From Aromatoleum aromaticum EbN1 (GTDB taxonomy: Bacteria > Pseudomonadota > Gammaproteobacteria > Burkholderiales > Rhodocyclaceae): 64,000 bases of DNA. The stretch is from assembly GCF_000025965.1 (NCBI RefSeq), contig NC_006513.1:2790001-2854000 (forward strand). The letters are read 5' to 3'. Positions 18,164 to 28,725 of the stretch are shown one piece after another; positions within the stretch are counted from its first letter, which is position 1; each line of letters begins with the position of its first letter. The translations under genes were made by a program, and so were the position numbers. A model generated the notes under the pieces. It was not told where the DNA came from. It searched no databases and saw only the letters and a list, made by a program, of their open reading frames with translations.

Positions 18164-19831
18164 ATGGAAAAGATCTGGCTGCAGAGCTATCCCCCGGGCG
18201 TTCCCGCAGAAATCGATCCCGACGAGTTCAGCTCCATCGGCGATCTGTTCAGCCGCAGCGTGCGGCAGTTTGGTGACCGGCCGGCCTACATCAACATGGG
18301 CAAGGGCATCAGCTATACCGAACTCGACCGCTTGTCCGTCCGGTTCGCAGGCTTCCTGCAAGGCGCGCTGAAGCTTCCGAGGGGCGCGCGCGTTGCGCTG
18401 ATGATGCCCAACATGCTGCAGTACCCGATCGCCATGTTCGGAGTGCTCCGGTCCGGCTACGTCGTTGTCAACGTCAATCCGCTGTATACCGCTCGTGAGC
18501 TGGAGCATCAGCTCCGCGACTCCGGCGCCGAGACGATCGTCATCGTCGAGAATTTCGCTAGCACGCTCGAACAGGTGCTGCCGAAGCTCACGATGCCTCA
18601 TATCGTCGTCACGAGCCTCGGCGAAATGCTCGGCTTTCCGAAAAGCCTGATCGTCAATCTGGTCGTCCGACAGGTCAAGAAGCTGGTGCCGTCATGGAAT
18701 CTCCCAGGTCATGTGAGTTTTTCGGCGGCATTGTCCAAGGGCGCCGCATTCCCGCTCGAGCCGGTGAGCGTCGGACACGACGACATCGCCTTTCTCCAAT
18801 ACACGGGTGGCACCACCGGCGTGGCGAAAGGGGCAGTGCTGACCCATCGCAACATCATCGCGAACCTGCAGCAGGCACACGCCTGGATCCGGCCCTTCGT
18901 GCATGAAGGCGAGGAAATCATCATCACGGCGCTTCCGCTCTATCATATTTTTTCCCTGACCGCGAACTGCCTGACATTCTTCAAGCTCGGCGCGACGAAC
19001 GTGCTGATCACCAATCCTCGCGACATTCCCGGCTTCATCAAGGAACTCGCCAAGTACAAATTCACCGCCATCACCGGGGTCAATACGCTGTTCAATGCGT
19101 TGCTGAACAACCCGGATTTTGCCAAGCTCGATTTCTCCCGGCTCCACATCGCGCTCGGCGGGGGAATGGCGGTGCAGCAGCAGGTGGCGGACCGCTGGCG
19201 ACGGATCACCGGACAGCCGCTCATCGAGGCCTACGGACTGACCGAAACCTCGCCCGCGGTGACGATAAACCCGCTCGATCTGCCCGCCTTCAATCATTCG
19301 ATCGGCCTGCCCGTTTCATCGACGGAAGTGAGCATTCGCGGCGACGACGGCAGCGAAATGCCGCTCGGGCAGCCCGGCGAACTGTGCGTGCGGGGGCCGC
19401 AGGTGATGCGCGAGTACTGGAATCGGCCGGAGGATACGGCCCACGTCTTTACGCCCGATGGTTTCCTGCGCACCGGTGACATCGCGACGATCGACGAAAA
19501 AGGCTTTGTGCGTATCGTCGATCGCAAGAAGGACATGATTCTGGTATCGGGTTTCAACGTCTTTCCGAACGAGATCGAGGACGTCGTCGCAAGCCACCCA
19601 AGCGTGCTGGAAGTCGCCGCAGTGGGCGTGCCGGACGAGCGCACCGGGGAAGCCGTCAAAGTGTTCATCGTGCGCAAAGATCCCTCGCTCACCCGCGAAA
19701 TGATCATTGCGCACTGTCGCAAAAGCCTGACTGCATACAAGATCCCTCACCTCGTGGAGTTTCGCGACGAATTACCGAAGACGAATGTCGGCAAGATCCT
19801 GCGGCGCCTGTTGCGGGACGGGAAGGCCTGA
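18164..19831 (+). CDS. fadD: Long-chain-fatty-acid--CoA ligase
   Basis: A 555-residue adenylate-forming enzyme. The AMP-binding loop [12 protein letters not shown] is followed by YGLTETSP, the hinge [25 protein letters not shown] and the catalytic-lysine segment [11 protein letters not shown]. The N-terminus [18 protein letters not shown] and the overall length match FadD closely. It activates fatty acids for beta-oxidation. The GAAGGAG ribosome site is six bases before ATG 18164 and three before ATG 18161, so the later start is preferred. It is a stand-alone gene here; no fadR-like box was noticed. Confidence 0.9.
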   Translation: MEKIWLQSYPPGVPAEIDPDEFSSIGDLFSRSVRQFGDRPAYINMGKGISYTELDRLSVRFAGFLQGALKLPRGARVALMMPNMLQYPIAMFGVLRSGYVVVNVNPLYTARELEHQLRDSGAETIVIVENFASTLEQVLPKLTMPHIVVTSLGEMLGFPKSLIVNLVVRQVKKLVPSWNLPGHVSFSAALSKGAAFPLEPVSVGHDDIAFLQYTGGTTGVAKGAVLTHRNIIANLQQAHAWIRPFVHEGEEIIITALPLYHIFSLTANCLTFFKLGATNVLITNPRDIPGFIKELAKYKFTAITGVNTLFNALLNNPDFAKLDFSRLHIALGGGMAVQQQVADRWRRITGQPLIEAYGLTETSPAVTINPLDLPAFNHSIGLPVSSTEVSIRGDDGSEMPLGQPGELCVRGPQVMREYWNRPEDTAHVFTPDGFLRTGDIATIDEKGFVRIVDRKKDMILVSGFNVFPNEIEDVVASHPSVLEVAAVGVPDERTGEAVKVFIVRKDPSLTREMIIAHCRKSLTAYKIPHLVEFRDELPKTNVGKILRRLLRDGKA

Positions 19832-19854
19832 ACGAACGCGTTGCCGCGTCGCGC

Positions 19855-19884
19855 TTGTTTTTCTGTTCGATCCGTGGTTAGAAT
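19855..19884 (+). promoter_or_regulatory. Promoter of the ilvBN operon
   Basis: TTGTTT (19855-19860), 18-bp spacer, TAGAAT (19879-19884). Transcription would start near 19891, giving a leader of about 220 nt before ilvB that contains a peptide and a terminator. Confidence 0.55.
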
Positions 19885-19915
19885 CCGCAGCACCGATCCC
19901 GATATTTGTAGTGCC

Positions 19916-19993
19916 ATGACGCATCTGGTTCTCTCCCTCGCCGTAGTACTGCCGGTACGCGTAGTAGCAAGCGTAGGCAGGCGCGCGTCTTAA
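19916..19993 (+). CDS. Valine/leucine-rich leader peptide of ilvBN
   Basis: A 25-codon frame, too short for usual gene finding, between the promoter and the terminator that precede ilvB. It contains seven valines and four leucines (11 of 25) and no isoleucine. Six of seven valine codons are GTA, an uncommon codon in this GC-rich sequence; two tandem GTA GTA pairs are at codons 10-11 and 16-17. This is the design of amino-acid-starvation attenuators such as E. coli ivbL, which also senses valine and leucine and controls the same enzyme. It ends in TAA 31 bp before the terminator. No strong ribosome site is visible. Confidence 0.8.
   Translation: MTHLVLSLAVVLPVRVVASVGRRAS
19949..19980 (+). promoter_or_regulatory. 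Probable pause (1:2) hairpin of the ilvBN leader
   Basis: CTGCC+TACGC (19949-19953, 19956-19960) can pair with GCGTA+GGCAG (19971-19980). This gives ten base pairs with a two-base bulge and a 10-nt loop holding the second GTA GTA pair. The hairpin overlaps the regulatory codons as expected for ribosome-position sensing. Confidence 0.55.
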
Positions 19994-20024
19994 GGGCAAG
20001 GGACAACCAGGTAGCATCGATTCC

Positions 20025-20065
20025 AACCCCCGCCGGCGCGCAGGCCCGGCGGGGGTTTGTTTTTT
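20025..20065 (+). terminator. Attenuator terminator before ilvB
   Basis: A 12-bp GC-rich stem (20025-20036 with 20046-20057), 9-nt loop and a T-rich tract (TTTGTTTTTT). It lies between the leader peptide and the ilvB ribosome site, with no other gene between. It therefore acts on the ilvBN transcript itself. It could also catch read-through from fadD. Confidence 0.88.
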
Positions 20066-20111
20066 GCGCCGCCGGTTCCTGCCGCCCGGATATGAACCGA
20101 AGGAGATCATG

Positions 20112-21779
20112 ATGATTCAGATGACCGGCGCCGAACTGATCCTGCGCTTGCTTGAACGGCAGGGCATACGCACCGTTGCCGGTATTCCCGGCGGCGCTAT
20201 CCTGCCGCTCTACGATGCGCTGTCGGGTAGCAAGCTGATTCGCCACGTGCTCGCCCGTCATGAACAGGGAGCCGGGTTCATCGCCCAGGGGATGGCCAGG
20301 GTGTCGGGCCGCCCGGAGGTGTGCTTTGCCTCGAGCGGCCCCGGTGCGACGAACCTGGTTACGGCGATCGCCGACGCGCATCTGGATTCGATTCCCATGG
20401 TGGCGATCACCGGGCAGGTGCCGCTTTCGATGATCGGCACCGACGCCTTCCAGGAAGCCGACATCTACGGCATGACGGTGCCGGTCACGAAGCATAATTT
20501 CCTCGTGCGCTCGGCAGCCGAATTGCTGGAGGTGATTCCCGACGCGTTTCGCCTCGCGATGTCCGGGCGTCCCGGCCCGGTGCTGATCGACATCCCGAAG
20601 GATGTGCAGACCCAGGTCGTGAGCTTCGATGCGTTTCCGCTGCCGGCCATCCCGAATGCCGCGCCCGCAAGCGATCCGGACGCGATCGAGGAGGCGGCAC
20701 GACTCATCAATGCTGCGGAACGCCCGGTGTTGTATGTCGGCGGCGGCGTGATTCATTCCGGCGCAGCGCAGCAAATCGTCATGCTCGCCGAGCGTGCCGG
20801 CTTGCCGACCACGATGACGTTGATGGCGCTGGGCGTGATGCCGATCGACCACCCGCTTTCGCTCGGCATGCTGGGGATGCATGGCGCGCGCTACACGAAT
20901 TTCATCCTCGAAGAATCGGACCTGCTGATCTGCGTCGGTGCGCGCTTCGACGACCGGGCGATCGGCAAGGCGGCGCAATTCTGCCCGCGGGCGAAGATCG
21001 TGCATATCGACATCGATCCGTCCGAACTGCACAAGATCAGGAACGCGCATGTCGCGATCAATGGGGATGTCGGCGTGGTTCTCGACGCGCTGTTGCCGCG
21101 GGTGAACATCAGGCTGCGCAAGCGCTGGCTGTCACATGTCGGCAGCCTCAAAAGCCGTTTTCCGCTGCACATGCCGAGGCTGGAGGATCCGCGCAGCCCC
21201 TATGGTCTCGTTCAGGCGGTCGCCTGTGCGGTGAGTGATGAGGCAGTGGTCACCACCGACGTCGGGCAGCACCAGATGTGGGTTGCCCAGGCTTATCCGT
21301 TTCGCCGGCCCCGTCAGTGGCTGACCTCCGGCGGGTTCGGGACGATGGGATTCGGCTTGCCGGTGGCGGTCGGCGCAGCGCTGGCAGCTCCCGCGCGAAC
21401 GGTCATCTGCTTCACCGGTGATGGCAGCTTCAAGATGAACATCCAGGAACTCGCGACGCTCGCCGAAGAAGGGCTCAACGTGAAGATCGTGCTGATGAAC
21501 AACAACTCGCTCGGGCTGGTGTATCAGCAGCAGAGCCTGTTCTACGGTAAACGGGTGTTCGCGTCGAAGTACCAGGGCGCACCGGATTTTCTGAAAATTG
21601 CCGAGGGCTTCGGCATCGACGGCGTCGATCTCGATACGGTCCGGAACCCCCGCGCGGCGCTTGCCCAGGCGCTGAACGCCCCGGGGCCGTGCCTGATCCA
21701 CGCATCGATCGACTGCGAGGAATTCGTCTATCCGATGGTGCCTCCAGGCGGTGCGAACACCGAAATGATCGGAGGCTGA
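20112..21779 (+). CDS. ilvB: Acetolactate synthase, large subunit
   Basis: A 555-residue ThDP enzyme that condenses two pyruvates (or pyruvate and 2-ketobutyrate) in branched-chain amino-acid synthesis. The catalytic glutamate is residue 51 (RHEQGAGF). Motifs FASSGPGATNLVT, TDVGQHQMWVAQ and the ThDP-binding GDGSFKMNIQELATLAEEGLNVKIVLMNN (cut here as separate family blocks) are intact. It is followed two bases later by a short ACT subunit, so this is an IlvBN (AHAS I-like) arrangement. GAAGGAG precedes two tandem ATGs; 20112 has the better spacing, 20109 is possible. Confidence 0.93.
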   Translation: MIQMTGAELILRLLERQGIRTVAGIPGGAILPLYDALSGSKLIRHVLARHEQGAGFIAQGMARVSGRPEVCFASSGPGATNLVTAIADAHLDSIPMVAITGQVPLSMIGTDAFQEADIYGMTVPVTKHNFLVRSAAELLEVIPDAFRLAMSGRPGPVLIDIPKDVQTQVVSFDAFPLPAIPNAAPASDPDAIEEAARLINAAERPVLYVGGGVIHSGAAQQIVMLAERAGLPTTMTLMALGVMPIDHPLSLGMLGMHGARYTNFILEESDLLICVGARFDDRAIGKAAQFCPRAKIVHIDIDPSELHKIRNAHVAINGDVGVVLDALLPRVNIRLRKRWLSHVGSLKSRFPLHMPRLEDPRSPYGLVQAVACAVSDEAVVTTDVGQHQMWVAQAYPFRRPRQWLTSGGFGTMGFGLPVAVGAALAAPARTVICFTGDGSFKMNIQELATLAEEGLNVKIVLMNNNSLGLVYQQQSLFYGKRVFASKYQGAPDFLKIAEGFGIDGVDLDTVRNPRAALAQALNAPGPCLIHASIDCEEFVYPMVPPGGANTEMIGG

Positions 21780-21780
21780 C

Positions 21781-22095
21781 ATGATCGAACAAGTTGCCGA
21801 ACCCTTGCAGCAATCCGGCTTCGCCAAAGTCGTGCTGGAACTCGAAGTCAACAATCACCCCGGCGTGATGAGTCACATCTGCAATCTGTTCGCCCGTCGT
21901 GCGTTCAACGTCGAAGGCATCTTGTGCATGCCGCTGTCCGATCCGCGCCGCAGCCGCATCTGGCTGCTGGTGTTCGAGGACCAGCGGCTGGAGCAGATGG
22001 TGCTGCAGGTGGAGAAGCTCGTCGACGTATTGTCGGTGCGCCGGCACGGGGCGGAGCATGAAGTATTCGAACGGCTGGAGAAATTTTTCTACTGA
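21781..22095 (+). CDS. ilvN: Acetolactate synthase, small regulatory subunit
   Basis: A 104-residue single ACT-domain protein (about 14-85: LELEVNNHPGVMSHICNLFARRAFNVEGI). The length is that of E. coli IlvN and much shorter than IlvH, which has a second domain. It should confer valine feedback inhibition on the large subunit. The start is one base after the ilvB stop, so translation is coupled. Confidence 0.92.
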   Translation: MIEQVAEPLQQSGFAKVVLELEVNNHPGVMSHICNLFARRAFNVEGILCMPLSDPRRSRIWLLVFEDQRLEQMVLQVEKLVDVLSVRRHGAEHEVFERLEKFFY

Positions 22096-22220
22096 GCATC
22101 GAGCGATCGCGCGAATGGGCTGCAGAGTGCGGAGAGCGGCCCGGACAAGACCGGGACGGCGTCCTGAAGCGCTGTGCTAAACTCGGCGCGTCTCCACCCC
22201 TCGTCTGAAATCGGGATTCG

Positions 22221-23354
22221 ATGTCCGGCAATAGCTTAGGCAAACTCTTTTGCGTCACTTCTTTTGGTGAGTCGCATGGTCCGGCGATCGGCTGTGTCGT
22301 GGACGGGTGTCCGCCGGGCATGCCGATTTCGACGCAGGAGATCCAGGTCGAGCTCGATCGGCGCAAGCCCGGGACGTCGCGGCACGTCACGCAGCGGCGC
22401 GAACCGGACGAAGTGGAGATTCTTTCGGGGGTGTTCGAGGGCGTTACGACCGGCACTCCGATTGCGCTGCTGATTCGCAACCAGGACCAGCGCTCTCGTG
22501 ATTACGGCAACATCGCCGAGACGTTTCGCCCCGGTCATGCCGATTATGCGTACTGGCAGAAATACGGGATACGCGATCACCGTGGCGGCGGCCGCTCGTC
22601 GGCGCGCGAGACGGCGGTGCGCGTGGCGGCGGGTGCGATCGCACGCAAATGGCTGAATCAGCAGTACGGAGTCGTCATCCGCGGCTTCATGTCGCAGCTC
22701 GGACCGATCGAGATCCCGTTCGTCGACTGGGATGAAGTCGGGCGCAACCCGTTCTTCGCCCCCAACGCGTCGATCGTGCCGGCGCTCGAGGACTACATGG
22801 ACGAACTGCGCAAATCCGGCGACTCGGTCGGAGCGCGCATCGATGTCGTGGCCAGCGGCGTTCCGGTGGGCTGGGGGGAGCCGGTGTACGACCGGCTCGA
22901 TGCGGATATCGCCTACGCGATGATGGGCATCAACGCGGTAAAAGGCGTCGAGATCGGCGCCGGTTTTTCCAGCGTTGCGCAGCGCGGCACCGAACATTCC
23001 GACGAAATGACCCCCGAAGGTTTCCTGTCGAACAATGCCGGTGGAGTGCTGGGCGGCATTTCGACGGGCCAGGACATTCTCGTGAGCATGGCTGTGAAGC
23101 CGACCTCGAGCATTCGACTCGATCGTCGCTCGATAGACAAGCAGGGCGACGCCGTGGTCATCAACACCCATGGTCGCCATGACCCGTGTGTCGGTATCCG
23201 CGCCACCCCGATCGCCGAAGCGATGCTGGCGATCGTGTTGATGGACCACGCGCTGCGTCATCGCGCCCAGTGCGGCGACGTTTCCTGCGCGACGCCGAAG
23301 CTCGCCCGGCTCGCGCCCTCCGGCGTGCAGCGCGTTCCCGCGCCCCCGCGCTGA
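22221..23354 (+). CDS. aroC: Chorismate synthase
   Basis: A 377-residue FMN-dependent enzyme that makes chorismate from 5-enolpyruvylshikimate 3-phosphate, the last shared step of aromatic synthesis. Family signatures are [18 protein letters not shown] near the start, [28 protein letters not shown] and [17 protein letters not shown]. It is slightly longer than E. coli AroC because of a basic, proline-containing C-terminal tail. A weak -10 (TAAACT, about 22175-22180) precedes it. Confidence 0.95.
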   Translation: MSGNSLGKLFCVTSFGESHGPAIGCVVDGCPPGMPISTQEIQVELDRRKPGTSRHVTQRREPDEVEILSGVFEGVTTGTPIALLIRNQDQRSRDYGNIAETFRPGHADYAYWQKYGIRDHRGGGRSSARETAVRVAAGAIARKWLNQQYGVVIRGFMSQLGPIEIPFVDWDEVGRNPFFAPNASIVPALEDYMDELRKSGDSVGARIDVVASGVPVGWGEPVYDRLDADIAYAMMGINAVKGVEIGAGFSSVAQRGTEHSDEMTPEGFLSNNAGGVLGGISTGQDILVSMAVKPTSSIRLDRRSIDKQGDAVVINTHGRHDPCVGIRATPIAEAMLAIVLMDHALRHRAQCGDVSCATPKLARLAPSGVQRVPAPPR

Positions 23355-23435
23355 CGGCTTTGCCGTTCGTTCGGGCGCCGGCCGTGCGTCAGGCACTGTC
23401 TGCCGCCCGCCGCCGGCGCAGCTAGGGCTGCATCC

Positions 23436-24596
23436 GTGTTGCCGTACTGGCGCCTGTCCGCATACTACTTTTTCTATTTCGCGTTCGTCGGCGCCTTTTC
23501 GCCGTATTTCACGCTCTATCTCCAGTCGATCTCGCTCTCTGCAACCGATATCGCGATCCTGATGTCGCTGATGCAGGTGATGCGCGTGATCGCACCCAAC
23601 CTCTGGGGCTGGCTCGCCGAGCATGCAGGACGGCGCCTGTTCATCATCAGGCTATCGGCGACTGCCAGCCTTGCCGGATTCTGCATCTTCTTCGTGACGA
23701 CGCGCTTCGATGGGCTGTTGATCGCGATGGCGTTGATGGCCTTCTTCTGGAGCGCGGCGTTGCCGTTGGTCGAGAGCCTGACGTTCGCGCATCTCGGAGC
23801 CCAGGCAAGCCGTTACGGCAGCGTCAGGGTGTGGGGATCGATCGGGTTCATCGTCGCAGTGCTCGGCATCGGCTACCTGCTCGATTTCCTGCCGCTCGAT
23901 TCGGTGCTGTGGATGACTGCGCTGGTGCTGGGAGGCATCGCGCTGTGTGCACTCACGCTGCCCGAAGCCCGCGTTCCGGCGCTGCACTGCGAGACCGGGC
24001 GCTTGCGTGACACGCTGCGCCGGCCCGAAGTGCAGGCCCTTTTCGGCGCATGTTTCTTCATGTCGGCGGCGCACGGCGCATTGTACGTGTTCTATTCGAT
24101 CTATCTTGTCGATCACGGCTACAGCAAGGCCCTCGTCGGCTGGATGTGGACGCTTGGCGTGCTCGCCGAGATCGGGGTGTTCATGCTGATGCCCCGCATC
24201 GCCCGGTCGTTTTCGATGCGCACCATCCTGGTTTTCGCGTTCGCCTGCGCGGTGCTGCGCTTCGCGCTGATCGGCTGGGGAGTCGAGTCGCTGCCCGCCC
24301 TCGTGTTCGCGCAGCTGCTCCATGGCGCGACTTTCGGCGCCTATCATGCCGCAGCCATCGCCACGGTGAACCTCTGGTTCCCCGGCAAGCTCCAATCGAG
24401 GGGACAGGCGTTGTACGGGAGCATTTCCTTTGGTGCCGGTGGCATGCTCGGCGGGCTGCTGAGTGGTTTTACGTGGGAAACGATCGGGCCGGCCTGGACC
24501 TATACTTTCGGCTCCGGCTTTGCCTTGGGCGGCCTGCTGTGGTTGCTGTGGGGATGGCGCCCGGGGTTGGAAACGATCAAAGGAGAGGTAGCGTGA
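23436..24596 (+). CDS. MFS transporter, 3-phenylpropionate-permease-like family
   Basis: A 386-residue membrane protein with about 12 hydrophobic segments. The opening YWRLSAYYFFYFAFVGAFSPYF and the motif RYGSVRVWGSIGFIV mark the HcaT/MFS_1-like family. Many such carriers are of unknown substrate; no aromatic-acid catabolic gene is beside it. The GTG start at 23436 is the first in-frame codon before the first helix. Its stop overlaps the start of the protease gene (GTGA), so the two are translationally coupled. Confidence 0.82.
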   Translation: MLPYWRLSAYYFFYFAFVGAFSPYFTLYLQSISLSATDIAILMSLMQVMRVIAPNLWGWLAEHAGRRLFIIRLSATASLAGFCIFFVTTRFDGLLIAMALMAFFWSAALPLVESLTFAHLGAQASRYGSVRVWGSIGFIVAVLGIGYLLDFLPLDSVLWMTALVLGGIALCALTLPEARVPALHCETGRLRDTLRRPEVQALFGACFFMSAAHGALYVFYSIYLVDHGYSKALVGWMWTLGVLAEIGVFMLMPRIARSFSMRTILVFAFACAVLRFALIGWGVESLPALVFAQLLHGATFGAYHAAAIATVNLWFPGKLQSRGQALYGSISFGAGGMLGGLLSGFTWETIGPAWTYTFGSGFALGGLLWLLWGWRPGLETIKGEVA

Positions 24597-25408
24597 AAAA
24601 CGGATTGAGGCATTGCATCGCGGCACTGATCGCCGGCTTTATCGCAGTTGGATGTCAGACGGTGCAAACCACGCGGGGCGGGACGGTCGGCGTGGAGCGC
24701 GGGCAGATGATGATGGTGTCGGCCGAGGAGGTCGAGCAGGCGTCGAGCAAGCAATACGCCGAGGTGCTGGCCGAAGCGCGCAAGAAGAACGCGCTCAATC
24801 GCGATCCGCGGCAGGTGGCCAGAGTCCGCGCGATCGCCAGTCGGCTGATTTCGCAGGCGACGGCATTCCGCCCGGATACCGGCGACTGGCAGTGGGAGGT
24901 CAATGTGCTCAGTTCCGACCAGCTCAATGCATGGTGCATGGCCGGAGGCAAGATGGCGATCTACTCGGGGCTGATCGAGCAACTCCAGCTGAGCGACGAC
25001 GAAATTGCGGCGGTGATGGGGCACGAGATCGCGCACGCGCTGCGCGAGCATTCGCGCGAGCAGGTTTCGAAAGCGATGGCGACCGGTCTGGGCATTTCCG
25101 TCGCCGGAGCCTTGCTGGGCGTCGGCGAAGTCGGACAGGACCTGATGGGCATGGTGGCCAAGGTGACTTTCGAACTGCCCAATTCGCGCCTGCACGAAGT
25201 CGAGGCGGATCGTATCGGCGTCGAACTCGCTGCCCGGGCCGGCTACGATCCGCGCGCGGCAGTGGGCCTGTGGGACAAGATGGCGTCGCGCGCGAGCGGT
25301 TCGCCCCCGCAATGGCTGTCGACTCACCCCGCCCACGCAAACCGCCAGAAGGATCTGGCCGAATACGCAGCGCGGGTGATGCCGTTGTACGAAGCGGCCA
25401 AACGATGA
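24593..25408 (+). CDS. M48-family zinc metalloprotease lipoprotein
   Basis: A 271-residue protein with an N-terminal signal and lipobox AVGC (lipidated Cys21), then an M48 peptidase domain. HEIAH is at residues 144-148 (zinc ligands 144 and 148, catalytic Glu145), and the third ligand is Glu202 in HEVEAD. The family (LoiP/YggG, BepA-like without TPRs) degrades misfolded periplasmic or outer-membrane proteins. A GTG start overlaps the MFS stop by four bases. C-terminal STHPAHANRQKDL is the usual M48 end motif. Confidence 0.9.
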   Translation: MKNGLRHCIAALIAGFIAVGCQTVQTTRGGTVGVERGQMMMVSAEEVEQASSKQYAEVLAEARKKNALNRDPRQVARVRAIASRLISQATAFRPDTGDWQWEVNVLSSDQLNAWCMAGGKMAIYSGLIEQLQLSDDEIAAVMGHEIAHALREHSREQVSKAMATGLGISVAGALLGVGEVGQDLMGMVAKVTFELPNSRLHEVEADRIGVELAARAGYDPRAAVGLWDKMASRASGSPPQWLSTHPAHANRQKDLAEYAARVMPLYEAAKR

Positions 25409-25430
25409 AGAAAGCCTTGCGGGGCGCGGC

Positions 25431-25459
25431 TATTCACGCTGTCTCCCCTGTGAAATAAT
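25431..25459 (+). promoter_or_regulatory. Possible leuC promoter
   Basis: A -10 like AATAAT (25454-25459) overlaps an inverted repeat TTCAC-N12-GTGAA (25433-25437, 25450-25454) that could be an operator. The -35 is poor. No Leu-rich leader peptide is seen in the 83 bp before leuC. Confidence 0.3.
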
Positions 25460-25491
25460 CAATCTCTTTTTCTTTCCACGGAAGGCATGGG

Positions 25492-26901
25492 ATGGAAGCC
25501 CAAACGCTGTACGAAAAGCTCTGGTCCAGTCACGTCGTTCACCAGGAGGCGGACGGCACGGCGCTGATCTATATCGACCGCCACCTGATCCACGAGGTGA
25601 CCAGCCCGCAGGCTTTCGAAGGCCTGAAGCTTGCCGGGCGCAAGCCGTGGCGCGTCAGCTCGATCGTTGCGACGGCCGACCACAACACGCCGACCGACCA
25701 CTGGGAACGGGGCATTCTAGATCCCGTCTCGCGGCAACAGGTCGAAACGCTGGACGCGAACATCCGCGAGGTGGGCGCACTGGCCTACTTTCCTTTCAGG
25801 GACGCGCGCCAGGGCATCGTCCATGTGATCGGGCCCGAGATCGGCGCGACGCTCCCCGGCATGACGGTCGTGTGCGGCGACTCCCATACGTCGACGCACG
25901 GTGCCTTCGCCTGTCTCGCGCACGGAATCGGGACCTCGGAAGTCGAGCATGTGCTTGCGACCCAGTGTCTGTTGCAGAAGCGTTCCAAGACGATGCTGGT
26001 CCGGGTGGACGGCGAACTGGGCCGCGGCGTATCGGCGAAAGACATTGCGCTGGCGATCATCGGCCGCCTCGGTACCGCGGGCGGAACCGGCTACGCGATC
26101 GAGTTCGGCGGCAGTGCGATCCGCGCGCTGTCGATGGAAGGGCGGATGACGATCTGCAACATGGCGATCGAAGCCGGCGCACGCGCCGGTCTGGTCGCGG
26201 TCGACCAGACGACGATCGACTACCTGCGCGACAAGCCGCTCGCGCCGAAAGGCCAGGCGTGGGAGCAGGCGGTCGCTTACTGGCGCACGCTGAAAACGGA
26301 CGATGGCGCGAAATTCGACAAGATCGTCGAACTCGACGCCGCGCAGATCCAGCCGCAAGTCACGTGGGGGACTTCCCCGGAGATGGTCGAGACGGTTTCG
26401 GGGCGCGTGCCCGATCCGGCCGGCATCGGCGATCCGGTCAGGCGCGAAGGCATCGAGCGCGCGCTGAAATACATGGGTCTCGCGCCGAACACGCCGATCA
26501 GCGAGATTCCCGTCGATCAGGTGTTCATCGGTTCCTGTACCAATTCCCGCATCGAGGACCTGCGCGAGGCGGCGTCGGTCGCGAAGGGGCGCAGCAAGGC
26601 GCCGAGCGTCAAGCGCGTGCTGGTCGTGCCCGGTTCGGGTCTGGTCAAGCGTCAGGCCGAGGCCGAGGGATTGCACGAGGTGTTCCTCGCTGCCGGATTC
26701 GAGTGGCGCGAGCCGGGGTGTTCGATGTGCCTCGCGATGAATGCCGACCGGCTCGAGCCCGGCGAACACTGCGCTTCGACGTCGAATCGCAACTTCGAGG
26801 GCCGGCAGGGAGCCGGCGGCCGGACGCATCTCGTCAGCCCGGCGATGGCTGCCGCGGCAGCGGTCGTCGGCCATTTCATCGACGTGCGCGAGCTTGCGTG
26901 A
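25492..26901 (+). CDS. leuC: 3-isopropylmalate dehydratase, large subunit
   Basis: A 469-residue aconitase-family protein of leucine synthesis that isomerises 2- to 3-isopropylmalate together with LeuD. The three 4Fe-4S ligands are Cys349 (GSCTNSR), Cys410 and Cys413 (PGCSMC). [13 protein letters not shown] and NFEGRQG are conserved. It heads a leuC-leuD-leuB-asd run. Confidence 0.97.
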   Translation: MEAQTLYEKLWSSHVVHQEADGTALIYIDRHLIHEVTSPQAFEGLKLAGRKPWRVSSIVATADHNTPTDHWERGILDPVSRQQVETLDANIREVGALAYFPFRDARQGIVHVIGPEIGATLPGMTVVCGDSHTSTHGAFACLAHGIGTSEVEHVLATQCLLQKRSKTMLVRVDGELGRGVSAKDIALAIIGRLGTAGGTGYAIEFGGSAIRALSMEGRMTICNMAIEAGARAGLVAVDQTTIDYLRDKPLAPKGQAWEQAVAYWRTLKTDDGAKFDKIVELDAAQIQPQVTWGTSPEMVETVSGRVPDPAGIGDPVRREGIERALKYMGLAPNTPISEIPVDQVFIGSCTNSRIEDLREAASVAKGRSKAPSVKRVLVVPGSGLVKRQAEAEGLHEVFLAAGFEWREPGCSMCLAMNADRLEPGEHCASTSNRNFEGRQGAGGRTHLVSPAMAAAAAVVGHFIDVRELA

Positions 26902-26967
26902 TCGTCGCCGTGGCGCAGATATGAATATTTCGAAAGGATGGCGAGGCCATCCGGAGGTGGTGAGATC

Positions 26968-27609
26968 ATGAAGCCGTTTACCGAACTCAACGGGCGCGTT
27001 GCCCCGCTCGATCGCGCGAACGTAGACACCGACGCGATCATCCCGAAGCAGTTCCTGAAATCGATCAAGCGCAGCGGCTTCGGCCCGAACCTGTTCGACG
27101 AATGGCGCTATACGGACCACGGAGAGCCCGGCCAGGATTGTGTGAACCGGCCGAAAAATCCGGACTTCGTGTTGAACCAGCCGCGCTACGAAGGAGCGCA
27201 GATACTGCTGACGCGCGACAACTTCGGCTGCGGCAGTTCGCGCGAGCACGCCCCCTGGGCGCTCGAAGACTACGGTTTCCGAGTGTTGATCGGCTCGAGC
27301 TTCGCCGACATATTCTTCAATAACTGTTTCAAGAACGGCCTGCTGCCGATCGTGCTGCCCGCGCCGGAGATCGACGAGCTGTTCCGGCAGTGCGAGGCCA
27401 CCGACGGGTATCGGCTCAAGGTTGATCTCGCCACGCAGACGATCGTCCGTCCCGACGGCAAAACGATCGCGTTCGAAGTCGACCCGTTCCGCAAGGAATG
27501 CCTGCTCAACGGCTGGGACGACATCGGCCTGACGCTGCGGCATGCGGACAGGATTCGCACCTTCGAAGAGAAGCGCCGCGCCGACCATCCTTATTATTTT
27601 GTCGCCTGA
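26968..27609 (+). CDS. leuD: 3-isopropylmalate dehydratase, small subunit
   Basis: A 213-residue swivel-domain subunit. It begins [30 protein letters not shown] and contains [18 protein letters not shown] lies upstream of ATG 26968. It follows leuC by 66 bp with no intervening gene; the entericidin gene found here in some betaproteobacteria is absent. Confidence 0.96.
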   Translation: MKPFTELNGRVAPLDRANVDTDAIIPKQFLKSIKRSGFGPNLFDEWRYTDHGEPGQDCVNRPKNPDFVLNQPRYEGAQILLTRDNFGCGSSREHAPWALEDYGFRVLIGSSFADIFFNNCFKNGLLPIVLPAPEIDELFRQCEATDGYRLKVDLATQTIVRPDGKTIAFEVDPFRKECLLNGWDDIGLTLRHADRIRTFEEKRRADHPYYFVA

Positions 27610-27645
27610 GCCGGACCGGCCGGGCATAGCAGGAGACGTTTGCCG

Positions 27646-28698
27646 ATGAAGATTTGCATTCTGCCGGGCGACGGCATCGGGCCGGAGATCACGGCCGAGG
27701 CGGTGCGCGTGATCGAGGCGCTGGACCTGAAGTTCGAGATGGAAGAGGCCCTGCTGGGCGGCGCCGCGGTCGATGCGACCGGCGATCCGTATCCGGAGGC
27801 GACGCGCAAGCTCGCCCGCGAGGCCGACGCGGTGCTGCTCGGCGCCGTCGGCGGCCCGAAGTGGGACACGTTGCCGCGCGAACAGCGCCCGGAACGCGGC
27901 CTGCTCGGCATCCGCAAGGATCTCGGCCTGTTCGCGAACCTGCGTCCGGCGATCCTGTACCCCGAACTCGCGAATGCGTCGTCGCTGAAGCCGGAGGTGG
28001 TGGCAGGGCTCGACATCCTGATCGTGCGCGAACTCACCGGCGACATCTATTTCGGCCAGCCGCGCGGGCTGGAGGTTCGTGACGGCGAGCGTTTCGGCTT
28101 CAACACGATGCACTACAGCGAGTCCGAGATTCGCCGCATCGGCCGGGTCGCGTTCGAGGCCGCGCGCAAGCGCAACAGGCGGCTGTGCTCGGTGGACAAG
28201 ATGAACGTGCTCGAGACGACGCAGCTGTGGCGCGACGTGATGATCGAACTGGCCGCCGAGTATCCGGACGTCGAACTCAGCCACATGCTGGTCGACAACG
28301 CCGCGATGCAACTCGTGCGCGCGCCGAAGCAGTTCGACGTGATGGTCACCGGCAACATGTTCGGCGACATCCTCTCCGACGAGGCCTCGATGCTCACCGG
28401 CTCGATCGGCATGCTGCCGTCGGCCTCGCTGGACGCGAACAACAAGGGGTTGTACGAGCCGTCGCACGGCTCGGCGCCCGACATCGCCGGCCAGGGCATT
28501 GCCAATCCGCTGGCGACGATCCTTTCCGTCGCGATGATGCTGCGCTACACGTTCAATCAGGAAAATGGGGCGCTCCGCATCGAGAATGCGGTGAAGAAGG
28601 TGCTGGCGCAGGGCCTGCGCACCGGCGACATTTTCGAGCCGGGCACGACGAAGGTCGGTACGAAGCAAATGGGCGACGCCGTGTTGGCGGCACTCTGA
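27646..28698 (+). CDS. leuB: 3-isopropylmalate dehydrogenase
   Basis: A 350-residue NAD-dependent beta-decarboxylating dehydrogenase. [10 protein letters not shown] is at the start, and the substrate-binding arginines lie in [45 protein letters not shown] and [18 protein letters not shown] follow. AGGAGA favours ATG 27646 over TTG 27640. Confidence 0.96.
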
Positions 28699-28725
28699 GA
28701 TTTCTGGCAATTCGAGGTGAAGGCA

